Source of the DNA: Pseudomonadota bacterium
GTDB lineage: Bacteria > Pseudomonadota > Alphaproteobacteria > Sphingomonadales > SMXR01
NCBI GenBank assembly: GCA_022571175.1
Contig: JACZYI010000050.1
Span: 1 to 10,611 of the forward strand
DNA: 10,611 nucleotides
Direction of reading: 5' to 3'
The notes under the pieces are model-generated. The model saw nothing but the letters and a program-made list of their open reading frames with translations, searched no databases and was not told where the DNA came from. The first letter of the stretch is position 1. Every line of letters starts with the position of its first letter. Both the position numbers and the translations under genes were made by a program. Below are positions 1 to 7,065 of the stretch, piece after piece.

Positions 1-284
1 GCCGCCTCCGGGCCGTCGCCGCCCTCGATGAAAAACAGCACCGGCCACAGCACCAGCAAGCCCACTGTCATCTGGGCACTGTCCGTCTTCCTGATTTTCT
101 TTAATTTGTGGTAGAGTTAGTTGGTCCGTTCGCCCAAATACTGCATTTCCATGGTCAGTTGCTCGCAGCTATAACCCTGATATCTCATGGGCGAGACATA
201 AGCGGCTTAAATCTTGTCTGGATGGCTGGCGCAAGCGGTAATTGATCCCGCTATGATCACCGTAATGATTAATCCTGCTCTCAT
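1..284 (-). pseudogene. Small lipoprotein gene, interrupted by two in-frame stop codons and cut by the window edge
   Basis: Reading the minus strand from ATG at 284 gives a lipoprotein signal peptide (MRAGLIITVIIAGSITAC, lipobox ITAC, Cys18), then SHPDKI, a TAA at 207-209, AAYVSPMRYQGYSCEQL and further in-frame sequence to TN, a second TAA at 117-119, and then LYHKLKK, a hydrophobic stretch around VGLLVLWPVLFF and EGGDGPEAA at the edge. I recall this layout (YVSP..YQ.Y.C..., one hydrophobic segment, EGGDGPEAAEYARLKGE) from small conserved alphaproteobacterial lipoproteins of unknown function, where the stop positions normally hold sense codons. The frame is otherwise unbroken, and a GAGGGGG ribosome site lies about 7 bases before the ATG, so decay looks recent. 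The 3' end is outside the window. Other genes here end normally in TAA, so stop reassignment is unlikely. The family assignment is from memory. Confidence 0.75.
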
Positions 285-489
285 GTCATTCCCCCTCATA
301 AGACATTTAGATATAATTACCGGTGTTTGTTTACCCTTACTAACTTTCTCTCATTGTGAGAATCAAGTATCAAGCTGTAATAATTATTTATTTTACTCGC
401 TTTAGGTGTGCTTTTATTTCAGGTTACTGAGGATATAATTCTTGTCTGGAGGGATAAAATACCGCCTGTTAGATAAAAACAGTCCATTC

Positions 490-518
490 TTGACATATAC
501 TATTATTTGCGCAATTAT
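490..518 (+). promoter_or_regulatory. Candidate promoter/operator of the marR-type gene
   Basis: A perfect TTGACA lies at 490-495. Seventeen bases downstream is a weak -10-like AATTAT (513-518), which would start transcription almost at the ATG at 528 (leaderless mRNA). The palindrome TTGCGCAA (507-514) sits between these elements, and ATTATTTGC occurs twice with a 12-base period (502-510 and 514-522). MarR proteins commonly repress their own promoter by binding such palindromes. A second candidate -10, TATAAT, lies at 434-439 without a good -35. The assignment is tentative because the -10 is poor. Confidence 0.35.
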
Positions 519-527
519 TTGCCTATT

Positions 528-1049
528 ATGAATGATTCATCTCTGGAAAGTATCGTCTCGGGCCTGCCCCTGGATGATCCTGGTTCGCTTGGAATGCTTA
601 TCCACCGCTTTTCTAGTCTATTATATCAGCAACAGAATGAGCTACTCGAATCCAGGAACATACGGCTCTCATCGCGTTCTATATCGACCCTTATGCTGCT
701 GAGACGGAAAGGATCGTCCTCTGTCACCCGAATTGCCCGGGAACTCTCCATTTCCCATCAGCTTGCAGCCCAAAGACTTAAATCCCTCAAAAAAAGACGC
801 CTGATCGAAGAGGGTGAGGCAGGCGAAGACCGTCGCAAGACCATTCTCAAGCTCACCAGTAGTGGCCATAAACTCGCAAACGAGCTCGAGGAGTTGTGGC
901 GTAACCTGGAGAGGGTTTATCAGGACATATTCCAGGAAATCGGCACGGATCTGACCGAATTATTGAAGGATGCCTGCCGCACGCTCATCAGGTCTCCATT
1001 GAGCGAACGAATCCGTATGTCACAATCGCTGTTTAATCAAATTGATTGA
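528..1049 (+). CDS. MarR-family winged helix-turn-helix transcriptional regulator
   Basis: A 173-residue protein with the MarR plan: N-terminal helix with LGMLIHRFSSLLYQQQN, a helix-turn-helix around VTRIARELSISHQLAAQRLKSLKKRRLIEE (roughly residues 67-96), the wing GEDRRKTILKLTSSG (about 99-113), and C-terminal helices for dimerisation. The wing with its DRR and LT..G signature is the most diagnostic part. MarR proteins are dimeric DNA-binding regulators, often releasing DNA on binding small ligands or on thiol oxidation; no obvious redox cysteine pair is visible. I chose ATG 528 over the in-frame TTG at 507 because TTG 507 lies inside the candidate promoter/operator. Neither start has a clear Shine-Dalgarno site, which fits a leaderless transcript. 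The targets are unknown; the downstream DUF4242 gene and the gene itself are the nearest candidates. Length is slightly above the usual 140-165. Confidence 0.85.
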   Translation: MNDSSLESIVSGLPLDDPGSLGMLIHRFSSLLYQQQNELLESRNIRLSSRSISTLMLLRRKGSSSVTRIARELSISHQLAAQRLKSLKKRRLIEEGEAGEDRRKTILKLTSSGHKLANELEELWRNLERVYQDIFQEIGTDLTELLKDACRTLIRSPLSERIRMSQSLFNQID

Positions 1050-1079
1050 ACTTGCTTGCCAGACTCCTCGGAGAGGGCA

Positions 1080-1109
1080 TTGCAGACCATCAACGTTTCG
1101 GGCTATGAT
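1080..1109 (+). promoter_or_regulatory. Candidate sigma70-type promoter for the DUF4242 gene
   Basis: TTGCAG (1080-1085) and TATGAT (1104-1109) are separated by 18 bases, in the 98-base gap between the MarR gene and the DUF4242 gene. A start near 1116 would leave a leader of about 32 bases ending in a GGGGGA ribosome site before ATG 1148. This suggests the small gene can be transcribed separately from the regulator. The support is pattern match only. Confidence 0.45.
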
Positions 1110-1147
1110 GATGCTTGGGCAATAGCTTCAAATCTGTTGGGGGACAC

Positions 1148-1423
1148 ATGAAAAAATATATCATTGAGCGGGAAATCGCGGGCATCGGCGGCTTTGACTC
1201 ATCGCAATATAAAGCCGCGGCACAGAAATCAAACCAGGCGCTGGCCGAGCTTGGCGATGACATTAAATGGCTTGAGTCCTATGTGGCTCAGGACCAGACC
1301 TTCTGCGTCTATATGGCTACGGGCGAGGAGATTATCATGGAACATTCCCGGCTGAGCGGCTTTCCCGCCAACCGGATCACAGAAATTGTGAGCTCCTTCG
1401 GCCCCGGAACGGCGGAGGATTAG
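1148..1423 (+). CDS. DUF4242 (SCO4226-like) small protein
   Basis: A 91-residue protein that opens MKKYIIEREIAGIGGF, continues with a helix rich in Ala/Gln (SQYKAAAQKSNQALAEL), then IKWLESYVAQDQTFCVYMA, then EEIIMEHSRLSGFPANRITEIV. This is the compact ferredoxin-like fold of DUF4242: conserved Y-I-x-E-R start, W..SYV....T.CVY centre and a final helix plus RI.EV strand. A family member, SCO4226 of Streptomyces, is described as nickel-binding; the role here is unknown. The start at 1148 is preferred because of the GGGGGA site just upstream and because the family begins at this strand; an in-frame start at 1115 would only add an unrelated tail. Its TAG overlaps, tail to tail, the stop of the sugar dehydrogenase gene on the other strand by four bases. 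Confidence 0.85.
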   Translation: MKKYIIEREIAGIGGFDSSQYKAAAQKSNQALAELGDDIKWLESYVAQDQTFCVYMATGEEIIMEHSRLSGFPANRITEIVSSFGPGTAED

Positions 1424-2565
1424 TCCAGCGGACGAAGCCTGACAATCATTCCCAAGTCGTTACCCAGATAAAGGAAGCCATCAAGCCCTTGGCGGACAAA
1501 GCGCACGCGCCATGCCTGCTCCAGCAGGAGCCTTTCTTCATGTACCACCTTGTTTCCATTGATAACCAGTCGGTTCAGGTGGGTCATGGCCAAGGCACCA
1601 ATGAATAGATTGCCCTGCCATTCAGGAAAAGCCTCGCCGGTATAAAACTCCATGCCACTCGGGGCAATGGATGGCACATAATAATAAAGTGGCTGGATCA
1701 TCCCTTCTTTTTCCGTCAATCCTTCGCCCACGGGGCCATCATCATATTCTTCGCCATAAGTGATAATGGGCCAGCCATAATTGAGGCCTGGCTCTATGAT
1801 ATTCACTTCATCCCCGCCCCTGGGGCCGTGTTCGTGGGTCCAGAGCTCGCCGGTTTCCGGGTGAAGTGCCATGCCCTGAATATTCCGGTGCCCATAGCTC
1901 CAGATTTCCGGTAAAGCCCCGTCGGTGGAAATGAAAGGATTATCGGTCGGCACAGCACCGTCTTCAAACAGTCGAATAATTTTGCCGTTGTGGGTATTCA
2001 AGACCTGGGCCAAATCCCGTACATACCGGTCTCCCACCGCAATGAATAAATAGCCGTCCTTGAGCACCAATCTGAGCCCCAAATGAGCCACATATTTGAA
2101 TCGCGGCCAGGCTTCAAAGATACGCTCCCGATCCACTAGTCGATTTCCATCCAGTCTGGCCCGGTCCACCACCGCCGAAGTGCGATCATGCAAACGGCTG
2201 GCGTAGGAAAAATAAATCAGGTTGTTTTCAGCAAAATCAGGGTGAACAATGATATCCAAAAGCCCACCGCTCAAATTTTCAAAATGGGATTTTGGAACGC
2301 CCTTAAGCAGCGTCTTTTCGCCTGTGACCACATCAATGAGGCTGATTTCACCGGCTATGCGGTCGGTTACAAGCGCACGACCATCGGGCAGAAAAGCCAT
2401 GGCCCAGGGCTGCTCGAATCCCTCCGCCACAACCTCAATTCGAAAGCTGACATTTTCACTCAGGATGTCCTCCGGCGTCTGCTCCTGCACTGCCATCACA
2501 TCAAATGCCGGATGAGCCATAATCAACGAGCCGAGAACTGCCGCTGCCATAATAATATTTTTCAT
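1420..2565 (-). CDS. Secreted PQQ-dependent aldose (glucose/sorbosone) dehydrogenase family protein
   Basis: A 381-residue protein with a signal peptide (MKNIIMAAAVLGSLIMAHPAF, probable cleavage near VMA-VQ) and the six-bladed GSDH beta-propeller. Visible family marks, numbered from Met1 at 2565: QPWAMAFLPDGRALVTDR (52-69), HPDF (108-111), HLGLRLV with the probable catalytic His161, AVGDR (176-180), YGHRNIQGM with the PQQ-contacting Arg227, THEHGPRGGDEVN (243-255), GLNYGWP (260-266), and SIAPSGMEFYTG (299-310). Enzymes of this type oxidise aldoses or related sugars in the periplasm with pyrroloquinoline quinone and calcium. The usual H-x-G-(G/S/A)-R has Leu (HLGLR), a small departure. Start: ATG at 2565 has GGAG about 8 bases upstream; the longer TTG start at 2589 has no such site. 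It follows the DUF417 gene by 111 bases with no obvious terminator between, so co-transcription is likely. PQQ synthesis genes are not in the window. The real substrate cannot be deduced. Confidence 0.9.
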   Translation of the reverse strand: MKNIIMAAAVLGSLIMAHPAFDVMAVQEQTPEDILSENVSFRIEVVAEGFEQPWAMAFLPDGRALVTDRIAGEISLIDVVTGEKTLLKGVPKSHFENLSGGLLDIIVHPDFAENNLIYFSYASRLHDRTSAVVDRARLDGNRLVDRERIFEAWPRFKYVAHLGLRLVLKDGYLFIAVGDRYVRDLAQVLNTHNGKIIRLFEDGAVPTDNPFISTDGALPEIWSYGHRNIQGMALHPETGELWTHEHGPRGGDEVNIIEPGLNYGWPIITYGEEYDDGPVGEGLTEKEGMIQPLYYYVPSIAPSGMEFYTGEAFPEWQGNLFIGALAMTHLNRLVINGNKVVHEERLLLEQAWRVRFVRQGLDGFLYLGNDLGMIVRLRPLD

Positions 2566-2676
2566 TTTTTTACTCCAATTGGGCGTCAAGCAATTCAGCT
2601 ACAAGCAGCACGCGCCCGTTAGCAAGGTAAAGGCGATCACATATTCGGCATAACTGAAGCTGCGTTGCCAATCCAG

Positions 2677-3558
2677 TTACCGCACCAGCCTCCGCGCCAT
2701 TAAATGCAGGGTAGCCGCCAGCAGCACCAGGTCTTTGAGGAGGAAATGCCCGGTGCTTCCAATCAGGGGAAAACCGGCTCGATCCCAGCCGGGTAGCGTC
2801 ACTAAAAAACTGAGAGTGGAGAGAAAAGTGATTACCGCCAGCAGCCCACCCACCAGAAAGAGGGTTGAAGACCAGCGATAACACAACAACAAGACAACTG
2901 TTATGATTTCCACCACGCCCACAATTCGCGATGCTCCCCGAACCGTAAAGGCTTCGGTCATCCAGGAGAAGAACGGGCTGGTCTGCAGTAAGGGATCGAT
3001 TCCCTGAGCTTCCACCATGGTGAATTTCATGCCACCGATCCAGACCAGCACCAAAACCAGGCCAGCCAGCATCAGGCCCCGACCAGCGGATTCCATGCGC
3101 TCCACCGGCCAGTCAAGCTTCTTTGCAAGAACGGGGCTGACCAGCAAAAGAGCCGCCCCCAAAATGGCCACATATTTCAACAGCCCCTGCCCCGAGCCAA
3201 TGGCAGGAAACCCGCCCAGAGCCTCAATCCAGACCGGATTGGTGAAAAAAAGCGTCAGTGAAAAAATTGATATGCTCACCGCCACCATCGCGCCAAGCCA
3301 TTGATTGTGAAACCGCCCTCGCCCGGCCAGCAGGCCCGCTGCCGCCACTTCCAGGAGGCCCAGAACAAAGGCAATCTCTCTCGAGTGGCTGGTTAAGGGT
3401 TCCAAAAACACGTGTCCGGCCAGCCAGCGCTCTAAAATCATCGCGCCGGGGCCTGCCATATTCATGGCACCAAACCAGACCAGCAGAATTGCCAGCGAAT
3501 AGAGCAGCATCAGCCTGCTTTTCTCCTCGGTCAGGACCGTGCCTAAAAAGGCAAACAT
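2677..3558 (-). CDS. DUF417/RclC-like integral membrane protein with two tandem repeats
   Basis: A 293-residue, very hydrophobic protein with about eight membrane segments. It contains two copies of the DUF417 (YkgB/RclC) pattern. Copy one (about 15-148) has LVWFGAMNMAGPGA, LGLLEVAAAGLL and GGFPAIGSGQGLLKYVAILG; copy two (about 158-293) has LVWIGGMKFTMVEA, VGVVEIITVVLL, TFLSTLSFLVTLP and AGFPLIGSTGHFLLKDLVLL. E. coli RclC has a single copy (about 200 residues) and belongs to the reactive-chlorine resistance system; the molecular function of the family is not established. The second repeat is closer to the canonical motifs (WIG..KF, SFL.T.P, LLKD). The start has GGGGG six bases upstream and a good -10 just before it. 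It likely leads an operon with the PQQ dehydrogenase. A role in envelope or redox stress is possible, but is only inferred from family and context. Confidence 0.85.
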   Translation of the reverse strand: MFAFLGTVLTEEKSRLMLLYSLAILLVWFGAMNMAGPGAMILERWLAGHVFLEPLTSHSREIAFVLGLLEVAAAGLLAGRGRFHNQWLGAMVAVSISIFSLTLFFTNPVWIEALGGFPAIGSGQGLLKYVAILGAALLLVSPVLAKKLDWPVERMESAGRGLMLAGLVLVLVWIGGMKFTMVEAQGIDPLLQTSPFFSWMTEAFTVRGASRIVGVVEIITVVLLLCYRWSSTLFLVGGLLAVITFLSTLSFLVTLPGWDRAGFPLIGSTGHFLLKDLVLLAATLHLMARRLVR

Positions 3559-3564
3559 ATGATT

Positions 3565-3610
3565 CCCCCAAAATTTTCGGGATTATAGTTCTTTAATCTG
3601 GAAGTTCGCA
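3565..3610 (-). promoter_or_regulatory. Minus-strand promoter of the DUF417-sugar dehydrogenase pair
   Basis: A perfect minus-strand TATAAT lies at 3582-3587, placing the start near 3575 and giving a leader of only about 17 bases that carries the GGGGG ribosome site (3565-3569). The -35 position (about 3605-3610, TGCGAA) is poor, which suggests an activator or an alternative sigma factor. Between the -10 and the ATG lies a near-palindrome: CCC and GGG flank AAAATTTT with one extra base (about 3567-3581). It would cover the start site and is a possible operator. Confidence 0.5.
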
Positions 3611-3699
3611 CCAAAAATTGATTATGATGCGGCCAAGGCTAAAAGCCAGGGTATAGAGTGGATAAAAAGCTAGGATATGGACCGCAGAGGAGCAAATAG

Positions 3700-4200
3700 A
3701 TGGTAATATCTAATATCTCAAGATACAGGGCTGTTTTTGTGGTGGCACTGGGGCTTCTCGCCGTGGCCTGCTCAAAAGGCGGCACGGTTGGCATAGAGAC
3801 CGGGCCTAACCTGGGCCTTGCCCTTTATGGCAATCTTGAAGTTATCCATGGTGAAGACGCCATTGATACGCCCCAGGAGGTTATCGTACGCTTTGGTCAG
3901 GAACTGGACAAACGAATTTTTGACGACGATAAATTTGAGCGTGGCTCTCGTGGCCTGACACTCTCCTACCGGTTTTTGACACTGACCGAATTCCGGAAAA
4001 AGATTTTGGGCTTCATTCCAAATACCACCGGCGCTTCGGTTACGGTGGAGCTTGAATTTTACGACCCCACGGGTGCGCTTCTCTCGCGAGCGGTGGTAGA
4101 GGGGCGTATTAATCCGAACTTTTTTATCGGTGACTTGAACGATGCCGTCGAGGAAGCTGCCAAGGAAGCCGCGAAATACACCCTTGATACCTTCAGATAA
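3700..4200 (+). CDS. Putative outer-membrane or periplasmic lipoprotein of unknown function
   Basis: A 166-residue protein with a lipoprotein signal: basic start (SRYR), hydrophobic core FVVALGLLAVA and Cys24 in AVAC followed by SKGG. The mature part is a small alpha/beta domain: GLALYGNLEVIHGED, a charged loop with LDKRIFDDDKFERGSRG, strands LTLSYRFLTLTEF and ASVTVELEFYDPTGALLSRAVVEG, and a final helix DAVEEAAKEAAKYTLDTF. The plan of long strands carrying a variable '...D..TG..L....V.G' hairpin with a terminal Ala/Lys helix is reminiscent of DUF4410-type lipoproteins, but I do not claim membership. ATG 3700 follows GAGGAG by about 8 bases. It is divergent from the DUF417 gene and precedes manC by 46 bases, so it may be the first gene of the polysaccharide unit, or simply a neighbour. 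Confidence 0.75.
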   Translation: MVISNISRYRAVFVVALGLLAVACSKGGTVGIETGPNLGLALYGNLEVIHGEDAIDTPQEVIVRFGQELDKRIFDDDKFERGSRGLTLSYRFLTLTEFRKKILGFIPNTTGASVTVELEFYDPTGALLSRAVVEGRINPNFFIGDLNDAVEEAAKEAAKYTLDTFR

Positions 4201-4221
4201 GATAAGCAAGTGCAAGCAAGA

Positions 4222-4235
4222 CTCAATTAATTGAG
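4222..4235. repeat. Perfect 14-bp palindrome overlapping the manC ribosome site
   Basis: CTCAATTAATTGAG is fully self-complementary. Its last bases are the GAGG that acts as the probable Shine-Dalgarno of manC. It is also preceded by three closely spaced GCAAG copies (4205-4219). It could be an operator, or a small hairpin that hides the ribosome site. No T-run follows, so it is not a terminator. Confidence 0.6.
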
Positions 4236-4246
4236 GATAAGAACCA

Positions 4247-5647
4247 GTGTATCCCGTCATTCTATCCGGAGGATCGGGCACGCGTCTCTGGCCCCTGTCG
4301 CGGGCAACCCTGCCCAAGCAGTTTCTGTCGCTGGCATCCCACCAGTCCCTTTTTCAAGATTGCTGTGAGCGCTTGGAAAAGCTAGGACTGGGAGCGCCGC
4401 TGGTCCTTACCGGCGAAGAACACCGGTTTCTGGTATTGCACCAGTTGCAGGAGATCGCACTTGAGGCTCGCGGTATTATTCTGGAGCCTGTGGGTCGAAA
4501 CACTGGCCCGGCAGTGGCCATAGCCGCCCTGCATGCCATGAAAGAAGACCCGGATGCATTATTGCTCATCCTTCCTGCCGACCATGTGATCGAGGATATT
4601 GAAGCCCTTGGCAAAGCGCTTGACCAGGGTAAAATCATCGCTGAGGCCGGGAAAATTGTAACATTCGGAATTCGCCCCACTTCTGCCCACACCGGTTATG
4701 GCTATATTCGTGCCAATGCCAGTGGCTCTATCATAACCTTCAAGGAAAAGCCCGATGCCAAAACCGCTCAAAACTATCTGGAAAGCGGAGATTATTTCTG
4801 GAATTCCGGCATGTTTATGGTCAAAGCGAGCGTGATTTTGAAGGCCATGGAGCAGGCTGACCCCGAGATGGTCGAGAGTTGCCGCACAGCTTATGCCGAT
4901 CTGACCCCGGATCTGCAATTCCTTCGCCTTAAGGCTGAAAGCTTCGGTGCCTGCCCTTCACGCTCCATAGATTATGCGGTAATGGAAAAGACCGGTGATG
5001 GTCATATGATTCCGCTTGAAGCCGGTTGGAGCGACCTTGGGGAATGGCCTTCTGTCTGGGACTATCAAGACAAGGATAAAGACGGAAATGTCCTCAAGGG
5101 AGATGTACTGGCTGAAAATTGTCGGGGCTCCTATTTTTATTCAGACGGAAAGCTGGTAGCAGCGCTGGGGCTGGACAATATTATTGTGGTGAACACGCCT
5201 GATGCTCTTCTGATTGCAGCCAAAGACCATATTCGGAAAATCAGGGATCTGGTTGCAGATCTGGAAAAAAAGGGCAGAAGCGAGATCAAGGCGCCACGAC
5301 TGGTGCATCGACCGTGGGGAACCATGGAAATTATAAGCGCCGGTGCGCGCGACCAGGTCAAAAGGATTACTGTTTTTCCCGGGCAGAAACTCTCGTTGCA
5401 AAAGCATCGTCACCGCGCCGAACATTGGGTGGTGGTCAAGGGAACCGCCCGGGTGACGCGTGACGATGAGGTTTTTAACCTGGGTGAGAATGAATCGACC
5501 TATATCCCGGCAGGGACCGTGCACGCCCTTGAAAACCCCGGCGATGCGCCACTGGAAATTATTGAAATACAGTCAGGAACTTATTTTGGGGAAGATGATA
5601 TCGAACGCTTTGAGGATATTTACGGCCGTGAAGGTAGCACAAAATAA
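4247..5647 (+). CDS. manC: Bifunctional mannose-1-phosphate guanylyltransferase / mannose-6-phosphate isomerase
   Basis: A 466-residue protein of the ManC/CpsB/AlgA type II class, cytoplasmic. It makes GDP-mannose from GTP and mannose-1-phosphate, and its C-terminal domain is homologous to the type II phosphomannose isomerase that interconverts fructose-6-phosphate and mannose-6-phosphate. N-terminal nucleotidyltransferase marks: LSGGSGTRLWPLSR (6-19), PKQFL (24-28), ILPADH (108-113), FKEKPD (165-170), FWNSGMF (184-190) and SIDYAVME (240-247). C-terminal cupin marks: HRPWG (354-358), LSLQKHRHRAEHW (382-394, His387, His389 and His393 as likely metal ligands) and YIPAGTVHALENPG (419-432). Full length for the family. 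It starts at GTG 4247: an in-frame TAA lies three codons before, and the family motif begins immediately. GDP-mannose is the precursor for mannose, fucose, rhamnose and perosamine residues of surface glycans. Seventeen bases separate it from the next glycosyltransferase gene. Confidence 0.95.
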   Translation: MYPVILSGGSGTRLWPLSRATLPKQFLSLASHQSLFQDCCERLEKLGLGAPLVLTGEEHRFLVLHQLQEIALEARGIILEPVGRNTGPAVAIAALHAMKEDPDALLLILPADHVIEDIEALGKALDQGKIIAEAGKIVTFGIRPTSAHTGYGYIRANASGSIITFKEKPDAKTAQNYLESGDYFWNSGMFMVKASVILKAMEQADPEMVESCRTAYADLTPDLQFLRLKAESFGACPSRSIDYAVMEKTGDGHMIPLEAGWSDLGEWPSVWDYQDKDKDGNVLKGDVLAENCRGSYFYSDGKLVAALGLDNIIVVNTPDALLIAAKDHIRKIRDLVADLEKKGRSEIKAPRLVHRPWGTMEIISAGARDQVKRITVFPGQKLSLQKHRHRAEHWVVVKGTARVTRDDEVFNLGENESTYIPAGTVHALENPGDAPLEIIEIQSGTYFGEDDIERFEDIYGREGSTK

Positions 5648-5664
5648 AACCCATATGGCGCCGA

Positions 5665-7065
5665 ATGTCTGAAGAGACCCGCCATAAACCTGATCTTAAT
5701 CGGCTATTGGCCAAAGCGGTGCAACATCACGCGGATGGCCGTTTTGATGAAGCCGAGGCGGCATATCTTGCCATTCTTAGGAATTTTCCCGATCAGGTGG
5801 CGGCCATTTCAAACCTGGCGACGATCGTGGCGCAAAAGGGTCAGGTGAAAAAAGCCTTGTCACTTTTTGATCGCGCGCTCAGAATTAAACCTGATTTTCT
5901 CGATGCCCTGAAAAACAAAGCCATAGCCCTCACCGCCAAAGACCGATTTGAAGAAACCATGGATGTCTATGACCGGATAGCGGACATAGACCCTAGCAAT
6001 AATTCGGTACTCCAGAACAAGGCATTTGTTCTAACTTTCCTGGGACGCATCGAGGAAGCCAAATCCTGCTACAAGGCCCTTGCGGCATTCAGAGAGGAAG
6101 AGCATGAGGCTGAATACAGTTGGGCTATGTTGGCCTTGCTTACCGGCGATTTTAAAGGCGGCTGGAAAGCCCATGAATCTCGCCTCAAAAAGGAAAAGCC
6201 TGCCAAACGCGCCAAAATCCTGGCTGAGACGGAAAAAATACCCAAGTGGGAAGGTGAGCCGCTCACCGGTAAAACCATTCTGATCGATGCGGAACAGGGC
6301 CTGGGCGACAGCATTCAATTCATTCGTTATGCAAAATTTTTACAGGAAAAGGGAGCCTGTACGGTGGTCATACCTCAAACCGTGCTTTTTCCTCTGCTCA
6401 GTCATGTTGAGGGTATTGATTATCTGGTTCCCAGTGATGGCACCTTGCCGGAGGTGGACTTCTATACACCATTCATGAGTATTCCCAACGCCCTTGCAGA
6501 TACGGAAGACAGCATTCCCGCAGACGTGCCTTATATTCATGTGGATCCAGACCTGGAAGAGAAGTGGCGGAATAAGCTGGCGGGAATTAAAGGATATAAA
6601 ATCGGAATTTTCTGGCATGGCAGCCCCGATTATATCTTGAACAACATGCGGTCTGTTCCGCTGGAAGCGTTCAGACCTTTGGCTGAAATCAAAGGCGTAA
6701 CACTTATAAACCTGCAAAAAGGGCCGGGCTGCGATGAAATCGCCGAGCTGGACCCGCCTTTTGAATTGATTGATTTCGGTGATGAGCTGGACGAAAAATC
6801 GGGCGCTTTCATGGACAGTGCGGCTATTATCAAGACTCTGGACCTGGTTGTTTCCTCGGATAGCGCCATAACACATCTGGCCGGGGCCCTGGCCGCACCA
6901 GTCTGGATATTACTGTCTGACCCCCCTGACTGGCGCTGGATGCTGGAGCGAGAGGACAGTCCATGGTATCCTACAGCACGGTTATTCAGGCAAAAAATCC
7001 GCGGCGATTGGGCAGAAGTCATGGAACGGGTGGTGGGGGAGGTCAAAAAGCGTGTCAGGAAGTAA
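5665..7065 (+). CDS. TPR-glycosyltransferase (GT9/heptosyltransferase-like), copy 1
   Basis: A 466-residue cytoplasmic protein with two parts. About four tetratricopeptide repeats occupy residues 14-147 (HHADGRFDEAEAAYLAIL is typical). After a linker (GDFKGGWKAHESRLKKEKP, 161-179) comes a GT-B domain like that of GT9 transferases: ILIDAEQGLGDSIQFIRYA (205-223), IGIFWHGS (313-320), INLQKG (348-353), DSAAIIKTLDLVVSSDSAITHLAGAL (beginning at 384) with the D-S-A-x-x-H nucleotide-sugar site, and WRWMLEREDSPWYPTARLF (423-441). Similar fusions are common in alphaproteobacterial polysaccharide or protein glycosylation clusters, and the TPR part may bind the acceptor. Donor and acceptor are unknown. 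The ribosome site is weak, so coupling to manC (17-base gap) is likely. Its stop lies 14 bases inside the next gene. Confidence 0.88.
   Translation: MSEETRHKPDLNRLLAKAVQHHADGRFDEAEAAYLAILRNFPDQVAAISNLATIVAQKGQVKKALSLFDRALRIKPDFLDALKNKAIALTAKDRFEETMDVYDRIADIDPSNNSVLQNKAFVLTFLGRIEEAKSCYKALAAFREEEHEAEYSWAMLALLTGDFKGGWKAHESRLKKEKPAKRAKILAETEKIPKWEGEPLTGKTILIDAEQGLGDSIQFIRYAKFLQEKGACTVVIPQTVLFPLLSHVEGIDYLVPSDGTLPEVDFYTPFMSIPNALADTEDSIPADVPYIHVDPDLEEKWRNKLAGIKGYKIGIFWHGSPDYILNNMRSVPLEAFRPLAEIKGVTLINLQKGPGCDEIAELDPPFELIDFGDELDEKSGAFMDSAAIIKTLDLVVSSDSAITHLAGALAAPVWILLSDPPDWRWMLEREDSPWYPTARLFRQKIRGDWAEVMERVVGEVKKRVRK
5782..5882 (+). repeat. 101-bp block repeated at 7154-7254 (paralogous TPR segment)
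   Basis: By hand alignment, 5782-5882 and 7154-7254 match without gaps and differ at only 9 of 101 positions, all but one synonymous (one Lys to Arg). They encode the NFPDQVAAISNLATIVAQKG region of both TPR-glycosyltransferases. This is much closer than the rest of the two genes, so it marks either strong local constraint or recent recombination between the copies. Confidence 0.85.

Noticed and set aside
346..362. Inverted repeat TCTCA-TTG-TGAGA in the left intergenic region
   Set aside because: Five-base arms are too short to be significant, and there is no adjoining promoter or T-run to give it a role.
507..527. TTG 507 as start of the MarR protein
   Set aside because: It would add MRNYLPI from within the candidate promoter/operator and has no ribosome site; ATG 528 fits better.
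2188..2622. Plus-strand frame of 144 codons opposite the sugar dehydrogenase
   Set aside because: It is antisense to a clear GSDH-family gene and has a translation with no recognisable motifs.
2599..2676. The DUF417 frame stays open for 25 codons after its TAA, up to a TAG
   Set aside because: A stretch this short is expected by chance, the family ends at the first stop, and no start or ribosome site supports a separate peptide.
3772..4317. Minus-strand frame of 181 codons opposite the lipoprotein and the manC start
   Set aside because: The sense strand has a ribosome site, lipobox and the ManC motif; the antisense translation has no such features.
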